This document shows, in pieces, positions 1 to 8,241 of a DNA stretch of 45,068 nucleotides. Source of the DNA: Kocuria rosea subsp. polaris (GTDB lineage Bacteria; Actinomycetota; Actinomycetes; Actinomycetales; Micrococcaceae); the NCBI RefSeq assembly GCF_001483755.1, contig NZ_LQBK01000038.1, positions 111,148 to 156,215 of the forward strand, in the 5' to 3' direction. How positions within the stretch are numbered: the stretch's first letter is position 1; each line of letters starts with the position of its first letter. The notes below the pieces were generated by a model, which did not search any database, was not told the DNA's origin, and worked only from the letters and a program-made list of their open reading frames with translations. A program made the translations under genes and the position numbers.

Positions 1-23
1 GCCGGCCCGCGGCGCGGGCCGGC
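1..23. terminator. GC-rich hairpin at the left edge
   Basis: Bases 1-10 and 14-23 are perfect inverted repeats around a 3-nt loop. No U-tract follows. It probably ends a gene lying to the left, but the window cuts it and no partner gene is visible. Confidence 0.4.
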
Positions 24-151
24 GGGGACCGGGACGGTCGCACGCGCCGTGCGGCCCGTCATGTCGTTGACTTCCCCCGCGCCGCGTCCCAGCATGGCGG
101 TGAAGCGCGGGCGCTGACATCGTGCCTGGTCAGCCGGGGGGGAGCAAGGTC

Positions 152-859
152 ATGGGCGACGGAAGGACGATCACGCTGCGCCTGCTGGGGAGCTGGGACG
201 CCGCCGTGCAGGGGACCAGGGTGCGGACCGGGACCCGGCAGCAGCGGCTGCTGGCGGCGCTGGCGATCCACGGCCCCCGGTCCCGGCACTACCTCGCCGG
301 GCTGATGTGGCCGGACTGCCCGGAGGACCACGCGCTCGGCAGCCTGCGCACCGCCGTCTTCACCCTGTCCCGGCGCGTACCGGGGGCCGTGGAGTGCCGC
401 GGCGGCGCCCTGGGACTGTCCGAGGCCGTGGACGTGGACCTGCACCACCTCCTCGAGCTGCTCGTGCGCCCGGTGGCGTCCTGGTCCGCCGGGCACGAGG
501 ACGCCTGGGTGCTGGACCGCCCCGGCGTGGCCCTGCTGCCGGGCTGGTACGACGACTGGGTGCTCGAGGAGCAGGCCCGGCTGCAGGAGCTCTACGTCAA
601 CGCGGTCGAGGAACGGGCGGAGCTCTGTCTCGTCCACGGCGACGTCCACCACGCCCTGGCGCTGGCCCGGACGCTGCGCGACGCCGCTCCCCTGCGCGAG
701 AGCACCGTGAGCCTGCTGCTCCGCGCGCACCTGCGCCTGGGCAACGAGGCCGAGGCGTGGCGGGCGTTCCGGGACTACCGCGGCGAGCTGGCGCGGGAAC
801 TGGGCGAGCAGCCCTCGGACCGGGTCCGAGGGCTCCTCGAGCCCCTGCGCCGGCGGTGA
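152..859 (+). CDS. SARP/BTAD-type transcriptional regulator
   Basis: A 235-aa protein with a two-part architecture. Residues ~1-95 look like an OmpR/SARP-type winged helix (LLGSW near the start, then RQQRLLAALA and SLRTAVFTLSRRV). Residues ~95-235 look like a bacterial transcriptional activation (BTAD) TPR-like region ending in RAHLRLGNEAEAWRAF. Such proteins bind DNA and activate nearby genes. There is no NB-ARC or kinase extension, so this is the short form. I chose ATG 152 because a GGGGGGAG stretch lies just upstream; GTG 122 is an in-frame alternative. The gene converges on the aldehyde dehydrogenase, and its target is unknown. Confidence 0.75.
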   Translation: MGDGRTITLRLLGSWDAAVQGTRVRTGTRQQRLLAALAIHGPRSRHYLAGLMWPDCPEDHALGSLRTAVFTLSRRVPGAVECRGGALGLSEAVDVDLHHLLELLVRPVASWSAGHEDAWVLDRPGVALLPGWYDDWVLEEQARLQELYVNAVEERAELCLVHGDVHHALALARTLRDAAPLRESTVSLLLRAHLRLGNEAEAWRAFRDYRGELARELGEQPSDRVRGLLEPLRRR

Positions 860-895
860 CGTCCCGGACCCGGATGCCGCCGGGCCGGCCGGCGC

Positions 896-2290
896 TCAGT
901 CCGCCGCCGGCGGCATCTCGATGTGCACGACCTTGACCTGGGTCATCTCCTCCAGGAGCTCGGGCCCGTAGCCGAAGCCGGCGCCGGAGGCCCGGCGCGG
1001 CTGCGCGGCGCCACCGGGGGCGCCGCCGAAGACGTTGTTGACCTTCAGCGTGCCCACCGGCAGCTCGGCCACGGCGCGCTGGGCGTGGGCGATCCGCCCG
1101 GTGAGCACGGTCGCGGCCAGCCCGTAGCGGTCGGCCGCGGCCAGCCGGAGCCCCTCCTCGAAGCTGTCGACCACCTGCACCGGGGCCACGGGTCCGAACG
1201 TCTCCTCGGTCATCACGGTCATCCCGGGGGTGCACCCGCGCAGGACGGTGGCCGGGTAGAACGCCCCGGGGCCCTCCGGCACCCGTGCGCCCTCGAGCAC
1301 GACCGCTCCCCGGGCGACGCTGTCGGCGACCTGACGGTGGACCTCCTCGCGCATCCGCTCGTCGACCAGCGGGGCGAGCGTGCCCTCGGTGTTGCGCCGG
1401 CGCGCCTCCTCGGCCAGTGCCGCGAGGAACGGCTCGGCGACGCCGCGGTGCACATAGATCCGCTCGACCGCCACGCAGATCTGGCCCGCGTTGGCGAACG
1501 CGCCGAGGGCGGCCTGGCCGGCGGCCCAGACGGGGTCCACGTCGTCGTCGACCACCAGGGCGTCGTTGCCGCCGTTCTCCCGGACCACGTGGGCGCCGGT
1601 GCCGACCGCCGCCCGGGCGATGGCCTCCCCGGTGGCGGTGGAGCCGACGTGGGCGAGGACGTCGACGCCGGGCAGCGCGGTGAGCAGCTCCCCGACCGCG
1701 GCGCCGCCGCTGACGGTGCCGAGCACCCCGGCGGGCAGGGCCTCGGCGAGGATCTCCCCGAGCCGCGCCCCGACGTGCGGGCAGCGCTCGCTCGGCTTGT
1801 GCACCACGGTGTTGCCGGTGACGACCGCGGCGCCGAGCAGGCCCGCGGCCACCGCCACGGGGTCGTTCCAGGGCGTGAGGGCGACGACGACGCCGCGCGG
1901 CTCCGCGACGGTGTAGTCGGCCGCCAGCACGCTGCCGCGCAGGCTGTGCCCCCGGTGCACCGGTCCGAGCTCCGCGTACTGGTGGAGCGTGCCGACCCCG
2001 GCCATCACCCCGCCGAGGGACTCCTCGACGGGCTTGCCGGTCTCGCGGGCGTTGAGCTCGGCGAGCTCCTGCGCGTGCTCGGCCAGCCGGTCCGCGGCGG
2101 CGCGCAGGGCTTTCCCCCGCTCCTCGGGAGCCGTCCGGGCCCAGTCCCGGGCGGCCGCACGGGCGGCCGCGACGGCGGCGCGGACCTCCTCCTCCGTGGC
2201 CGCGGCCACGGTGCCGACCGTGGATCCGTCCCGCGGGTCCAGCACGGTGAGCTCGGTCGTCGGGGCGGTGGCGGGTGCTGCGGTGGTCAT
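896..2290 (-). CDS. NAD(P)-dependent aldehyde dehydrogenase
   Basis: A 464-aa member of the aldehyde dehydrogenase superfamily, which oxidises aldehydes to acids with NAD(P)+. Visible motifs are the oxyanion Asn in TPWND (N142), the cofactor-binding KPSE (165-168), the general base in RENGGND (E238) and the nucleophile in AGQICVAVERIYV (C272). Length is near the family norm. Start ATG 2290 is preceded by AGAAGGAG; the open frame upstream has no such signal. It is divergent from an SDR dehydrogenase across 208 nt, so the two could share control and oxidise the same alcohol/aldehyde series. The substrate cannot be told from sequence. Confidence 0.9.
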   Translation of the reverse strand: MTTAAPATAPTTELTVLDPRDGSTVGTVAAATEEEVRAAVAAARAAARDWARTAPEERGKALRAAADRLAEHAQELAELNARETGKPVEESLGGVMAGVGTLHQYAELGPVHRGHSLRGSVLAADYTVAEPRGVVVALTPWNDPVAVAAGLLGAAVVTGNTVVHKPSERCPHVGARLGEILAEALPAGVLGTVSGGAAVGELLTALPGVDVLAHVGSTATGEAIARAAVGTGAHVVRENGGNDALVVDDDVDPVWAAGQAALGAFANAGQICVAVERIYVHRGVAEPFLAALAEEARRRNTEGTLAPLVDERMREEVHRQVADSVARGAVVLEGARVPEGPGAFYPATVLRGCTPGMTVMTEETFGPVAPVQVVDSFEEGLRLAAADRYGLAATVLTGRIAHAQRAVAELPVGTLKVNNVFGGAPGGAAQPRRASGAGFGYGPELLEEMTQVKVVHIEMPPAAD

Positions 2291-2498
2291 GGAACTCCTT
2301 CTCCGTCGGGCGGGCGTGCGCGTGCGCACCTCGGGGGCCGTCCTGATGAGCTTACTTACGAACGGGCCGGGACCGGATACGGTAGCAGTGACCAGGCCGC
2401 CGCACCCGCGCGGCCTGACCCTGTTCCGACGTGGAGCAGCACACCCCGCCCGCGGCACCCGCCGCGGGCGGGGCCGTGCCCAGCAGAGAGGAAGTTGC
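2291..2498. promoter_or_regulatory. divergent promoter region between ALDH and SDR genes
   Basis: A 208-nt spacer between two outward-facing genes. It must hold both promoters. I see no clear operator palindrome; the AT-richest part is around 2345-2360. Each gene has its own Shine-Dalgarno sequence at the edge of the spacer. Confidence 0.5.
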
Positions 2499-3200
2499 AT
2501 GAGTTTCCAGCCCACCAGCCCCGGCCGGGTGCTGATCACCGGCGGGGCCTCCGGACTCGGCGCCGCCGTGGCGGAGGCGGTCCGCGACAACGGCGGCACC
2601 CCCATCGTCCTGGACCGGGACATCAGCACGCTCACCGGCGTCACCGCCTACGAGGTCGACGTGGCGGACACCGCCGCGGTGACCGAGACGGTGCGCCGGG
2701 CCGTGGAGGCCGCCGGCGGCCTGGACGCGGTGGTCACCGCGGCCGGCATCGACCGCTGCGGCCGTCTCGAGGACGTGGCGGCCGCCGAGTGGGAGAAGGT
2801 CGTGCAGGTCAACCTGTTCGGCACCGTCTCGACGGTGCGCGCGGCCCTGCCCGCGCTGCGGGAGTCCCGGGGCCGGGTCATCACGGTGGCCTCCACCCTC
2901 GCGCTGAAGGGCGTCTCGGACGCGACGGCGTACTGTGCGTCCAAGTTCGGCGTGCTCGGCTTCAGCCAGGCGCTCGCCGCGGAGCTCAAGGGCGAGGTGG
3001 GCGTCACCCAGCTCATCCCCGGCGGCATGAAGACGCGCTTCTTCGACGACCGGGACGAGCAGTACAAGCCCCAGGACGACTCCCAGCTCAACGATCCCGA
3101 GAACGTGGCGAACGCCGTCCTGTTCGCCCTCGCCCAGCCCCGGGGGTGCGAGGTCCGCGAGCTGTTCATCGCCCACGCCGAGGAGGGCTCCTGGCCCTGA
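2499..3200 (+). CDS. short-chain dehydrogenase/reductase
   Basis: A 233-aa classical SDR with a Rossmann fold. It shows the NAD(P)-binding TGGASGLG (about residues 13-20), a TAAG variant of the NAAG motif, a catalytic Ser in VASTLALKG, and the Tyr/Lys pair in AYCASKFG. The C-terminus is family-like, with PGGMKTRF. Start ATG 2499 follows GAGAGGAAG. It is divergently paired with an aldehyde dehydrogenase, which suggests an alcohol or keto substrate in the same catabolic route, though this is inference. A strong hairpin follows the stop codon. Confidence 0.88.
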   Translation: MSFQPTSPGRVLITGGASGLGAAVAEAVRDNGGTPIVLDRDISTLTGVTAYEVDVADTAAVTETVRRAVEAAGGLDAVVTAAGIDRCGRLEDVAAAEWEKVVQVNLFGTVSTVRAALPALRESRGRVITVASTLALKGVSDATAYCASKFGVLGFSQALAAELKGEVGVTQLIPGGMKTRFFDDRDEQYKPQDDSQLNDPENVANAVLFALAQPRGCEVRELFIAHAEEGSWP

Positions 3201-3207
3201 TCGCTCC

Positions 3208-3257
3208 GGCGACGGCCGGCCCGGACGGCGTGAGCACCGTCCGGGCCGGCCGTCGCC
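3208..3257 (+). terminator. 21-bp perfect hairpin terminator
   Basis: Bases 3208-3228 and 3237-3257 are perfectly complementary around an 8-nt loop, 8 nt after the SDR stop codon. No U-tract follows, as is common for very GC-rich actinobacterial terminators. Confidence 0.7.
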
Positions 3258-3327
3258 CCTCGTGGGAGCGGACTCGTCCCCACAACGGGGGACGGCGCGC
3301 GCAGGACCCGGACAATGCGTGCGCATC

Positions 3328-3333
3328 TATGAT
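3328..3333 (+). promoter_or_regulatory. -10 element TATGAT
   Basis: TATGAT differs from the sigma-70 consensus by one base and is unusually AT-rich for this window. It places the start of transcription near 3340, so the ATG codons at 3329 and 3332 lie inside the promoter. This supports the GTG at 3374 as the start of the next gene. No good -35 hexamer is visible. Confidence 0.55.
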
Positions 3334-3373
3334 GGGGTCACTCCCCGTCCTCACAGGAAGGCTCGACGTCAGC

Positions 3374-4048
3374 GTGGACTCCCCCCTCGACACCACGGTG
3401 GCACGCGTTCCGATCACGGTGCGCTGCCTCGACGCCCACGGCCGGCCCGTGAGCCTCTCGGCGCCCACGCTGGCCCGCGGCTCCACCGACCTGCAGGACC
3501 TGCTGCGCCGGGCCTACGCCGCCGTCCGGGGCGGCAGCCCCGCCGAGGCCGTCACCGTGTCCTTCCTGGAGGTCTGCCGGGGCAAGCTGCAGCTGGAGTA
3601 CCTGGTGGTCGACCGCGCGCGCCCGAGCCGCTGGCGCAGGAGCCGCGACCGGCGCCGGGCGGAGGAGATCCAGGCGGCGCTGACGGAGGCGACCATCGTG
3701 GTCACCCTCACGGTCGAGGTCACCGGCACGATCGCGGCCGCGAGCACGGCGCGCTGGTCGGAGAGCGACACCCCCGACTTCGTCGACGTCGTGCTCGACG
3801 GCGAGCGCACCGTCCGCGTGCCCGGCGCCGTGCGCGGCATGCTCCGCGACGGGACGGTGCTGGAGCTGCTGCGCGGGATCCTGGCGATGTTCCTGGAGGA
3901 CGACGTCGAGCAGCTGGTCATCGGCAAGGACCCCGAGCTGCCGGGCCGCTACCAGGAGACCGTGGTGACCCGCTCGCCCGCCCTGGTGGACTTCCTCGAG
4001 GGCGCGCCCCTGGCCTCGCTGGTCGCCGGGGGCCCGGAGCGGTCCTGA
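3374..4048 (+). CDS. hypothetical protein, function unknown
   Basis: A 224-aa soluble protein that I do not recognise. It begins with a short beta-rich segment (ARVPITVRCLD), has a basic stretch around residue 80 (RRSRDRRRAEEI), then alternates predicted strands and helices (TIVVTLTVEVTG, FVDVVLDGERTVRVPG, VLELLRGILAMFLEDD). No signal peptide or membrane segment is visible. The GTG start is supported by AGGAAGG 12 nt upstream and by a TATGAT promoter that rules out the earlier ATGs. Codon use is typical of the host. It stands alone between a terminator and the MpaB-type gene. Confidence 0.65.
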   Translation: MDSPLDTTVARVPITVRCLDAHGRPVSLSAPTLARGSTDLQDLLRRAYAAVRGGSPAEAVTVSFLEVCRGKLQLEYLVVDRARPSRWRRSRDRRRAEEIQAALTEATIVVTLTVEVTGTIAAASTARWSESDTPDFVDVVLDGERTVRVPGAVRGMLRDGTVLELLRGILAMFLEDDVEQLVIGKDPELPGRYQETVVTRSPALVDFLEGAPLASLVAGGPERS

Positions 4049-4288
4049 CCGTGCCGGCCGCGCCGGCCCCGCCGTCGCCGGCTCCCGCGCCGGTCGCAGG
4101 CTCCCCCCGCGCCGCCCGCCCCCGTGCGACCCGTTCCCCGGACCCGTGCCGGACATGTCGGGGCCCAGGAGTTGCCGGAGCCCTATGAGCTGTCGACGCC
4201 CCAGAAGGTGTCGAAGCCCCAGCGGATGTCGGGGGCGCAGGCCATGATGGACGGCACGGAGAGCACCGGGAGCGGAGAGGAGACCGGC

Positions 4289-5188
4289 GTGGGACTGATG
4301 GCCCCGTTGCAGGACAGGCTGCGCACGACGTTCGCCGGTCGGGCGGACCGCGTGCCCGAGTGGGAGCTGGCGCTGGCCGACGGCGAGGACGCGGGGCACT
4401 TCCGGCCCGGCTCGGCGGTGTGGGCCGTGCACGGGTCGATGGCGACCATCCCCGCGGGCGTGCGCGCCCTGCTCACCCAGGCCCTGCACCCGGGGGCACT
4501 GGCCGGCGTCGTCGAGCACTCGGACTACCGGACGGACCCGCTGGGACGCCTCGCCGGGACCATCCGGTGGATCTTCACCGTCACCTACGGGGACACGACC
4601 GCCGCGCGCCGGGCCTCGGCGCACGTCCGCCGTCTGCACGAGAGCGTGCACGGCAGCTACACCGGGGCCGACGGCGTGCGCCGTCCCTACTGCGCGAACG
4701 ACCCCGACCTGGCCGAGTGGGTCCACCTGGCGTTCACCGACGCCTTCCTGCGCTGCCACCAGCGGTGGGGCGGGACGATCCCCGGCGGGCCGGACGCCTA
4801 CGTGCGGGAGTGGGCGGTGGCCGGGCGGCTGATGGGCGTGGCCCGGCCACCGCGCTCCGAGGCCGAGCTCGACGAGCGCCTGCGCTCCTTCGGCCCTCGG
4901 CTGGCCGGTGGGGACCGGGTCGAGGACGTCGTGGCGTTCCTGCGCCGCCCGCCCCTGGACCCCGTGCTGCTGCCCGGCTACCGCGCCCTGTTCGCCGCCG
5001 TCGTGGACTCGATGCCGCAGGACCGGCTGGAGCTGCTCGGCCTCGGCCGTCCGCGGCTGGGCCCGGTACCGCTGCCGACCCGGAGCGCCGCCGGGCTCAC
5101 CCTGGCGGTGGTCGGCAGGGCGCTCGGCGAGACCGGGCCGAGCGAGGCCGCCGCACGCCGCCGCCTCGCACGCCTCGGTCTGCTCTGA
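4289..5188 (+). CDS. MpaB-type oxygenase (DUF2236 family)
   Basis: A 299-aa protein matching the DUF2236/MpaB family, whose studied members are b-type haem oxygenases related to latex-clearing protein. The family signature is strong: HGSMATIPAGVRALLTQALH, then the HSDYRTDPLGR block, then TIRWIFTVTYGD. The segment RRLHESVHG supplies a conserved His-rich helix. GTG 4289 follows GGAGAGGAG at good spacing and gives the usual family length; ATG 4243, ATG 4246 and ATG 4298 are in-frame alternatives. It converges on the glycosyltransferase with a 13-nt gap. The substrate is unknown. Confidence 0.82.
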   Translation: MGLMAPLQDRLRTTFAGRADRVPEWELALADGEDAGHFRPGSAVWAVHGSMATIPAGVRALLTQALHPGALAGVVEHSDYRTDPLGRLAGTIRWIFTVTYGDTTAARRASAHVRRLHESVHGSYTGADGVRRPYCANDPDLAEWVHLAFTDAFLRCHQRWGGTIPGGPDAYVREWAVAGRLMGVARPPRSEAELDERLRSFGPRLAGGDRVEDVVAFLRRPPLDPVLLPGYRALFAAVVDSMPQDRLELLGLGRPRLGPVPLPTRSAAGLTLAVVGRALGETGPSEAAARRRLARLGLL

Positions 5189-5201
5189 GACCCCACCGCG
5201 C

Positions 5202-6962
5202 TCAGGCCGACTCCTCCTCGGACCGGGCGCGTCCGGTCAGGTGGTCGTAGGCCTCCGCGGCGGCCGAGGCCACGCCGTGCCAGGTCCGCCCGGGCACGAC
5301 GCGCCGCCGGCCCTCGACCCCGAGGCAGCGGCGCACGGCGGGGCACTCGAGCATCATCCGCAGGACCGTCGCGAGGGTCTCGGGCTCCTCCGGCGGCGTG
5401 AGCATGCCGGTGATGCCGTCGGTCACGGTCTCGGCGAGCACGGGCAGCCGGGTGGCGACCACGGGGGTCCCGGTGGCCAGGGCCTCCACGGACTCGGTCG
5501 GGGCCGCGGTGCGGGTCACCGGGCGGTCCTTGCGCGCGACCACGAACACGTCGAACGCCTGGTGGTACTGCACGACCTGCTCGTCCGGGACCCGTCCCGC
5601 GAAGCGGACCCGCCCGCCCAGGCCGAGCCGCACGGCCAGTTCCTCGAGCTCGGCCCGGGCCGGGCCGTCGCCCACGACCAGCACGAGGAGCTCCGGCACG
5701 TCGGCGGCCACGAGGGCGGCGGCGCGCAGGAGGTCGTCGAGGCCCTCGTGCTCCACGAGGTCCGCGACCGCGCCCACCACCCGGGCCGTCTCCGGCAGGC
5801 CCAGGACCCGGCGCGCCTCCTGCAGGGGGCGGGGATCCGCCAGGTACGGACCGTCCACGGCCGGGGGCGCCACGCGGACGGGCACCGGGCCGCCCGGGAG
5901 AGCCCGTGTGAGCGCCTGCACCCGCTCGCGCATGGCGCGGCTCGTGGTCACGACGTCGGCCGCGGCGGCCAGGACCTCGACCTCGCGGGCGCTCTCGAGC
6001 CGGTGCCGCTCGCTCGTGGCCGCCTCGGCCGGGCGGGAGGCCGCCCACCGGTCGGCGGGCAGCTCCCGCACCTCGTAGACCCACGGGATGCCCAGCGACT
6101 CCGCCACCGCGCGGGTCACGAGGGCGTTGCCGGCACGGCTCGTGGTGTGCAGCACCGCGGGCCGCGTGCGCAGGGCGAGCTCGAGCAGGGCCTGCGCCTC
6201 CCGCTGCAGCCGTGCGGTGGGGGTCGGTGCCCGGCCGGCGGGCAGCAGCCGGTGGTAGGAGACGCCGTCGAGGACCTCGGCGTCCGCCCCGGGAGCCCTG
6301 CCGACGGCGGCCGCGGGCCCGGGGCGTGTCACGGCCGTCACGGTCCAGCCCTGGGCCACGGTCGCGGAGAGCAGGGAGTGGGCGCGCGGGGCGCGCCGCC
6401 CCCGGGCGCGCGGCGGGGCCTCGGCGAGCACGTGCAGCACGGACGCGGGCTCCGGACGGTAGGCCACCACGGGGGTGAGGGCCGGGCGCCAGCCGGAGAG
6501 CAGCCGCAGCTCGTCCTCGTAGTGGAGCAGCCGGCGCCGCTCCCCCGGTGTGGCCCGCCCGGCGGCCGCGGCACGCCGCAGCTCGACCACGGCCTCCGAG
6601 ATCCGGCCGACGTGGCGGTGCCGGCGGGCTCTCGTGCCGGCGAGGTCCCTCGTGTCCGGCGGCACCTGCGCCAGGAGCCGGTCCGCCTCGGCCACGCGGC
6701 CCGCGGACAGGGCCGCCTCGGCGAGCCGGCGGGCCGTGCGCGGCGCGGGGCTCCCGCGGCGGAGGCGTGCCTCGAGCCGCCGCTGCGCCGCGGCGTCCGG
6801 GCCCAGGGCGCGGGCCACGGCGGCCCCGGCCTCGGGCCAGGGACTGCGCAGCAGGACGCGGGCGGCGGGCCGGGCCGCACCGGTGGGGAGGACACGGGCC
6901 GCGGGCCGCCAGAAGGCCTGGGGCTCGTCGTCCGGACTGAAGGGGTGGGGGGTGTGCGGCAT
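5202..6962 (-). CDS. GT4-family glycosyltransferase with long N-terminal extension
   Basis: A 586-aa protein. Residues ~200-580 form a GT-B glycosyltransferase: VLHVLAEAPP opens the N-terminal Rossmann half, VVGAVADLVEHEGLDDLL opens the C-terminal half, and VVGDGPARAELEELA with ESVEALATGTPVVAT is the nucleotide-sugar site, including the E-x7-type motif. The first ~190 residues are an Arg/Ala-rich helical region with TPR-like spacing (AEAALSAGRVAEADRLLAQV). Start ATG 6962 has GAGAAGG upstream. The LCP gene behind it on the same strand suggests a role in envelope polysaccharide assembly, which is inference. No membrane segment is visible. Confidence 0.82.
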   Translation of the reverse strand: MPHTPHPFSPDDEPQAFWRPAARVLPTGAARPAARVLLRSPWPEAGAAVARALGPDAAAQRRLEARLRRGSPAPRTARRLAEAALSAGRVAEADRLLAQVPPDTRDLAGTRARRHRHVGRISEAVVELRRAAAAGRATPGERRRLLHYEDELRLLSGWRPALTPVVAYRPEPASVLHVLAEAPPRARGRRAPRAHSLLSATVAQGWTVTAVTRPGPAAAVGRAPGADAEVLDGVSYHRLLPAGRAPTPTARLQREAQALLELALRTRPAVLHTTSRAGNALVTRAVAESLGIPWVYEVRELPADRWAASRPAEAATSERHRLESAREVEVLAAAADVVTTSRAMRERVQALTRALPGGPVPVRVAPPAVDGPYLADPRPLQEARRVLGLPETARVVGAVADLVEHEGLDDLLRAAALVAADVPELLVLVVGDGPARAELEELAVRLGLGGRVRFAGRVPDEQVVQYHQAFDVFVVARKDRPVTRTAAPTESVEALATGTPVVATRLPVLAETVTDGITGMLTPPEEPETLATVLRMMLECPAVRRCLGVEGRRRVVPGRTWHGVASAAAEAYDHLTGRARSEEESA

Positions 6963-7064
6963 GGCCTTCTCGCGGGGGTCAAGAGGGGCCGTCCCGGTCG
7001 ATCACGGGGCGTGCTGCGGGCGGGGGGAAGTCGGTCCGCGCCGGTCACGGGCGCCGGCGGGGAG

Positions 7065-8168
7065 CTACTGATCGTCAGGGCTCAGCGTAGCAAGATATCC
7101 GCCCAGATCCCCCGACGAGATGGCCGCGCCGATCCCCGCCATCGCCTCGAGGTCGGGCACCACGACCGACTGCCCGTCCGGGGACACCCCCAGGCCGAGC
7201 TGCGGTGCCGTGGACAGGTGCAGGTCCCCGGCGGAGAGCCCGGCCAGGTCGGGGGCCAGTCCCGCGAGCCACGACGAGTCGAGCCCCTCGCTCACCGTCA
7301 GGTAGGGCGAGAAGTCGGTGACCACGGTGTGCAGCCGCACGGGGTTGAGCAGAGTCTGCGGGCCGAGCAGCCGCTCCAGCACGGCCCGGACGTAGCTGCG
7401 CTGGTTCTGCACGCGCTGGAAGTCCCCGCTCTCGAAGGCCTTGCGCTCCCGGACGAACTCGAGGGCCCGCTCCCCGTCCATGTGCTCCGGCCCCGCCTCG
7501 AAGGTCATCCCCTCGTTGGAGACGAAGTCCTGCGGCACGTCGATCGTCACCCCGCCCAGGGCGTCGGTGAGGGCCTGGAAGCCGGCGAAGTCCACCTCGG
7601 CGACCTGGTCCACCCGGGTGCCGACGAGCTCCTCGACGGTTTCGACCATCAGCGGGACGCCGCCGAGGTCGAGCGCGGCGTTGATCTTGGCCTCGCCCAC
7701 GCCGGGGATCGGCACCCACGTGTCCCGCAGGACGGAGAGCACGTAGGCCTCCCCGCCGTCCTCGGGCAGGTGCACCAGCATGATGGTGTCCGCCCGCTCC
7801 CCCACGACGCCCACGTCCGCCCGCCCGCCGGGCAGGCTGTCCGCCCCGAGCAGCAGCACGGTGGTGCCCCGGTCCCGGGCGGAGCCCGCGGCGGGCCGTC
7901 CGCCCTCCGGCGGGAACGCGTCCTCGACGACCTGCTTCCGGGCGTCGAAGGTCCGCCCCAGGTTCCACACGAACGCACCGGCCGCCAGGGCGAGGACCAG
8001 CACGAGACCCAGCAGCACGAGCAGCACCCGGCGGACGGGGTGCCGCCGGTGCCGCGGCACGGCCACGCCGTCGGCGTCCCGGTCGGCGGGGTGGACGCCG
8101 CGGGCGGCGTCGCGGTCGTCGACGGACATGATGGGCTCCCGGGTCGGTGGGCGGTCGGTGCCGCTCAT
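7065..8168 (-). CDS. LytR-CpsA-Psr (LCP) family cell-wall ligase
   Basis: A 367-aa membrane-anchored protein of the LCP family, which transfers lipid-linked anionic glycopolymers onto peptidoglycan. Residues 1-46 are cytosolic and charged, ~47-69 form one transmembrane helix, and the LCP domain lies outside. Core residues are visible in LLLGAD (D110), ERADTIMLVH (R125, D127), SVLRDTWV (R148, D149) and KINAA (K161). Start ATG 8168 has GGGAGG upstream; ATG 8129 is a second in-frame candidate. Transcribed toward the glycosyltransferase gene, 102 nt away. Confidence 0.9.
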   Translation of the reverse strand: MSGTDRPPTREPIMSVDDRDAARGVHPADRDADGVAVPRHRRHPVRRVLLVLLGLVLVLALAAGAFVWNLGRTFDARKQVVEDAFPPEGGRPAAGSARDRGTTVLLLGADSLPGGRADVGVVGERADTIMLVHLPEDGGEAYVLSVLRDTWVPIPGVGEAKINAALDLGGVPLMVETVEELVGTRVDQVAEVDFAGFQALTDALGGVTIDVPQDFVSNEGMTFEAGPEHMDGERALEFVRERKAFESGDFQRVQNQRSYVRAVLERLLGPQTLLNPVRLHTVVTDFSPYLTVSEGLDSSWLAGLAPDLAGLSAGDLHLSTAPQLGLGVSPDGQSVVVPDLEAMAGIGAAISSGDLGGYLATLSPDDQ

Positions 8169-8241
8169 GCTAGGCCTCCCGTGCTCGGAAGCGGCTGACA
8201 GGCGCCTGGGAGCACTCGACCGGCGAGGTGCCGCGGGCGGC

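Noticed and set aside
2291-2498. Operator for a repressor between the ALDH and SDR genes.
   Set aside because: No inverted repeat of useful length is visible and no regulator gene adjoins the pair directly.
923-3328. A long plus-strand open frame antisense to the aldehyde dehydrogenase.
   Set aside because: Its sequence is low-complexity Gly/Arg/His and mirrors real genes on the other frames. Only the part after 3374 is kept as a gene.
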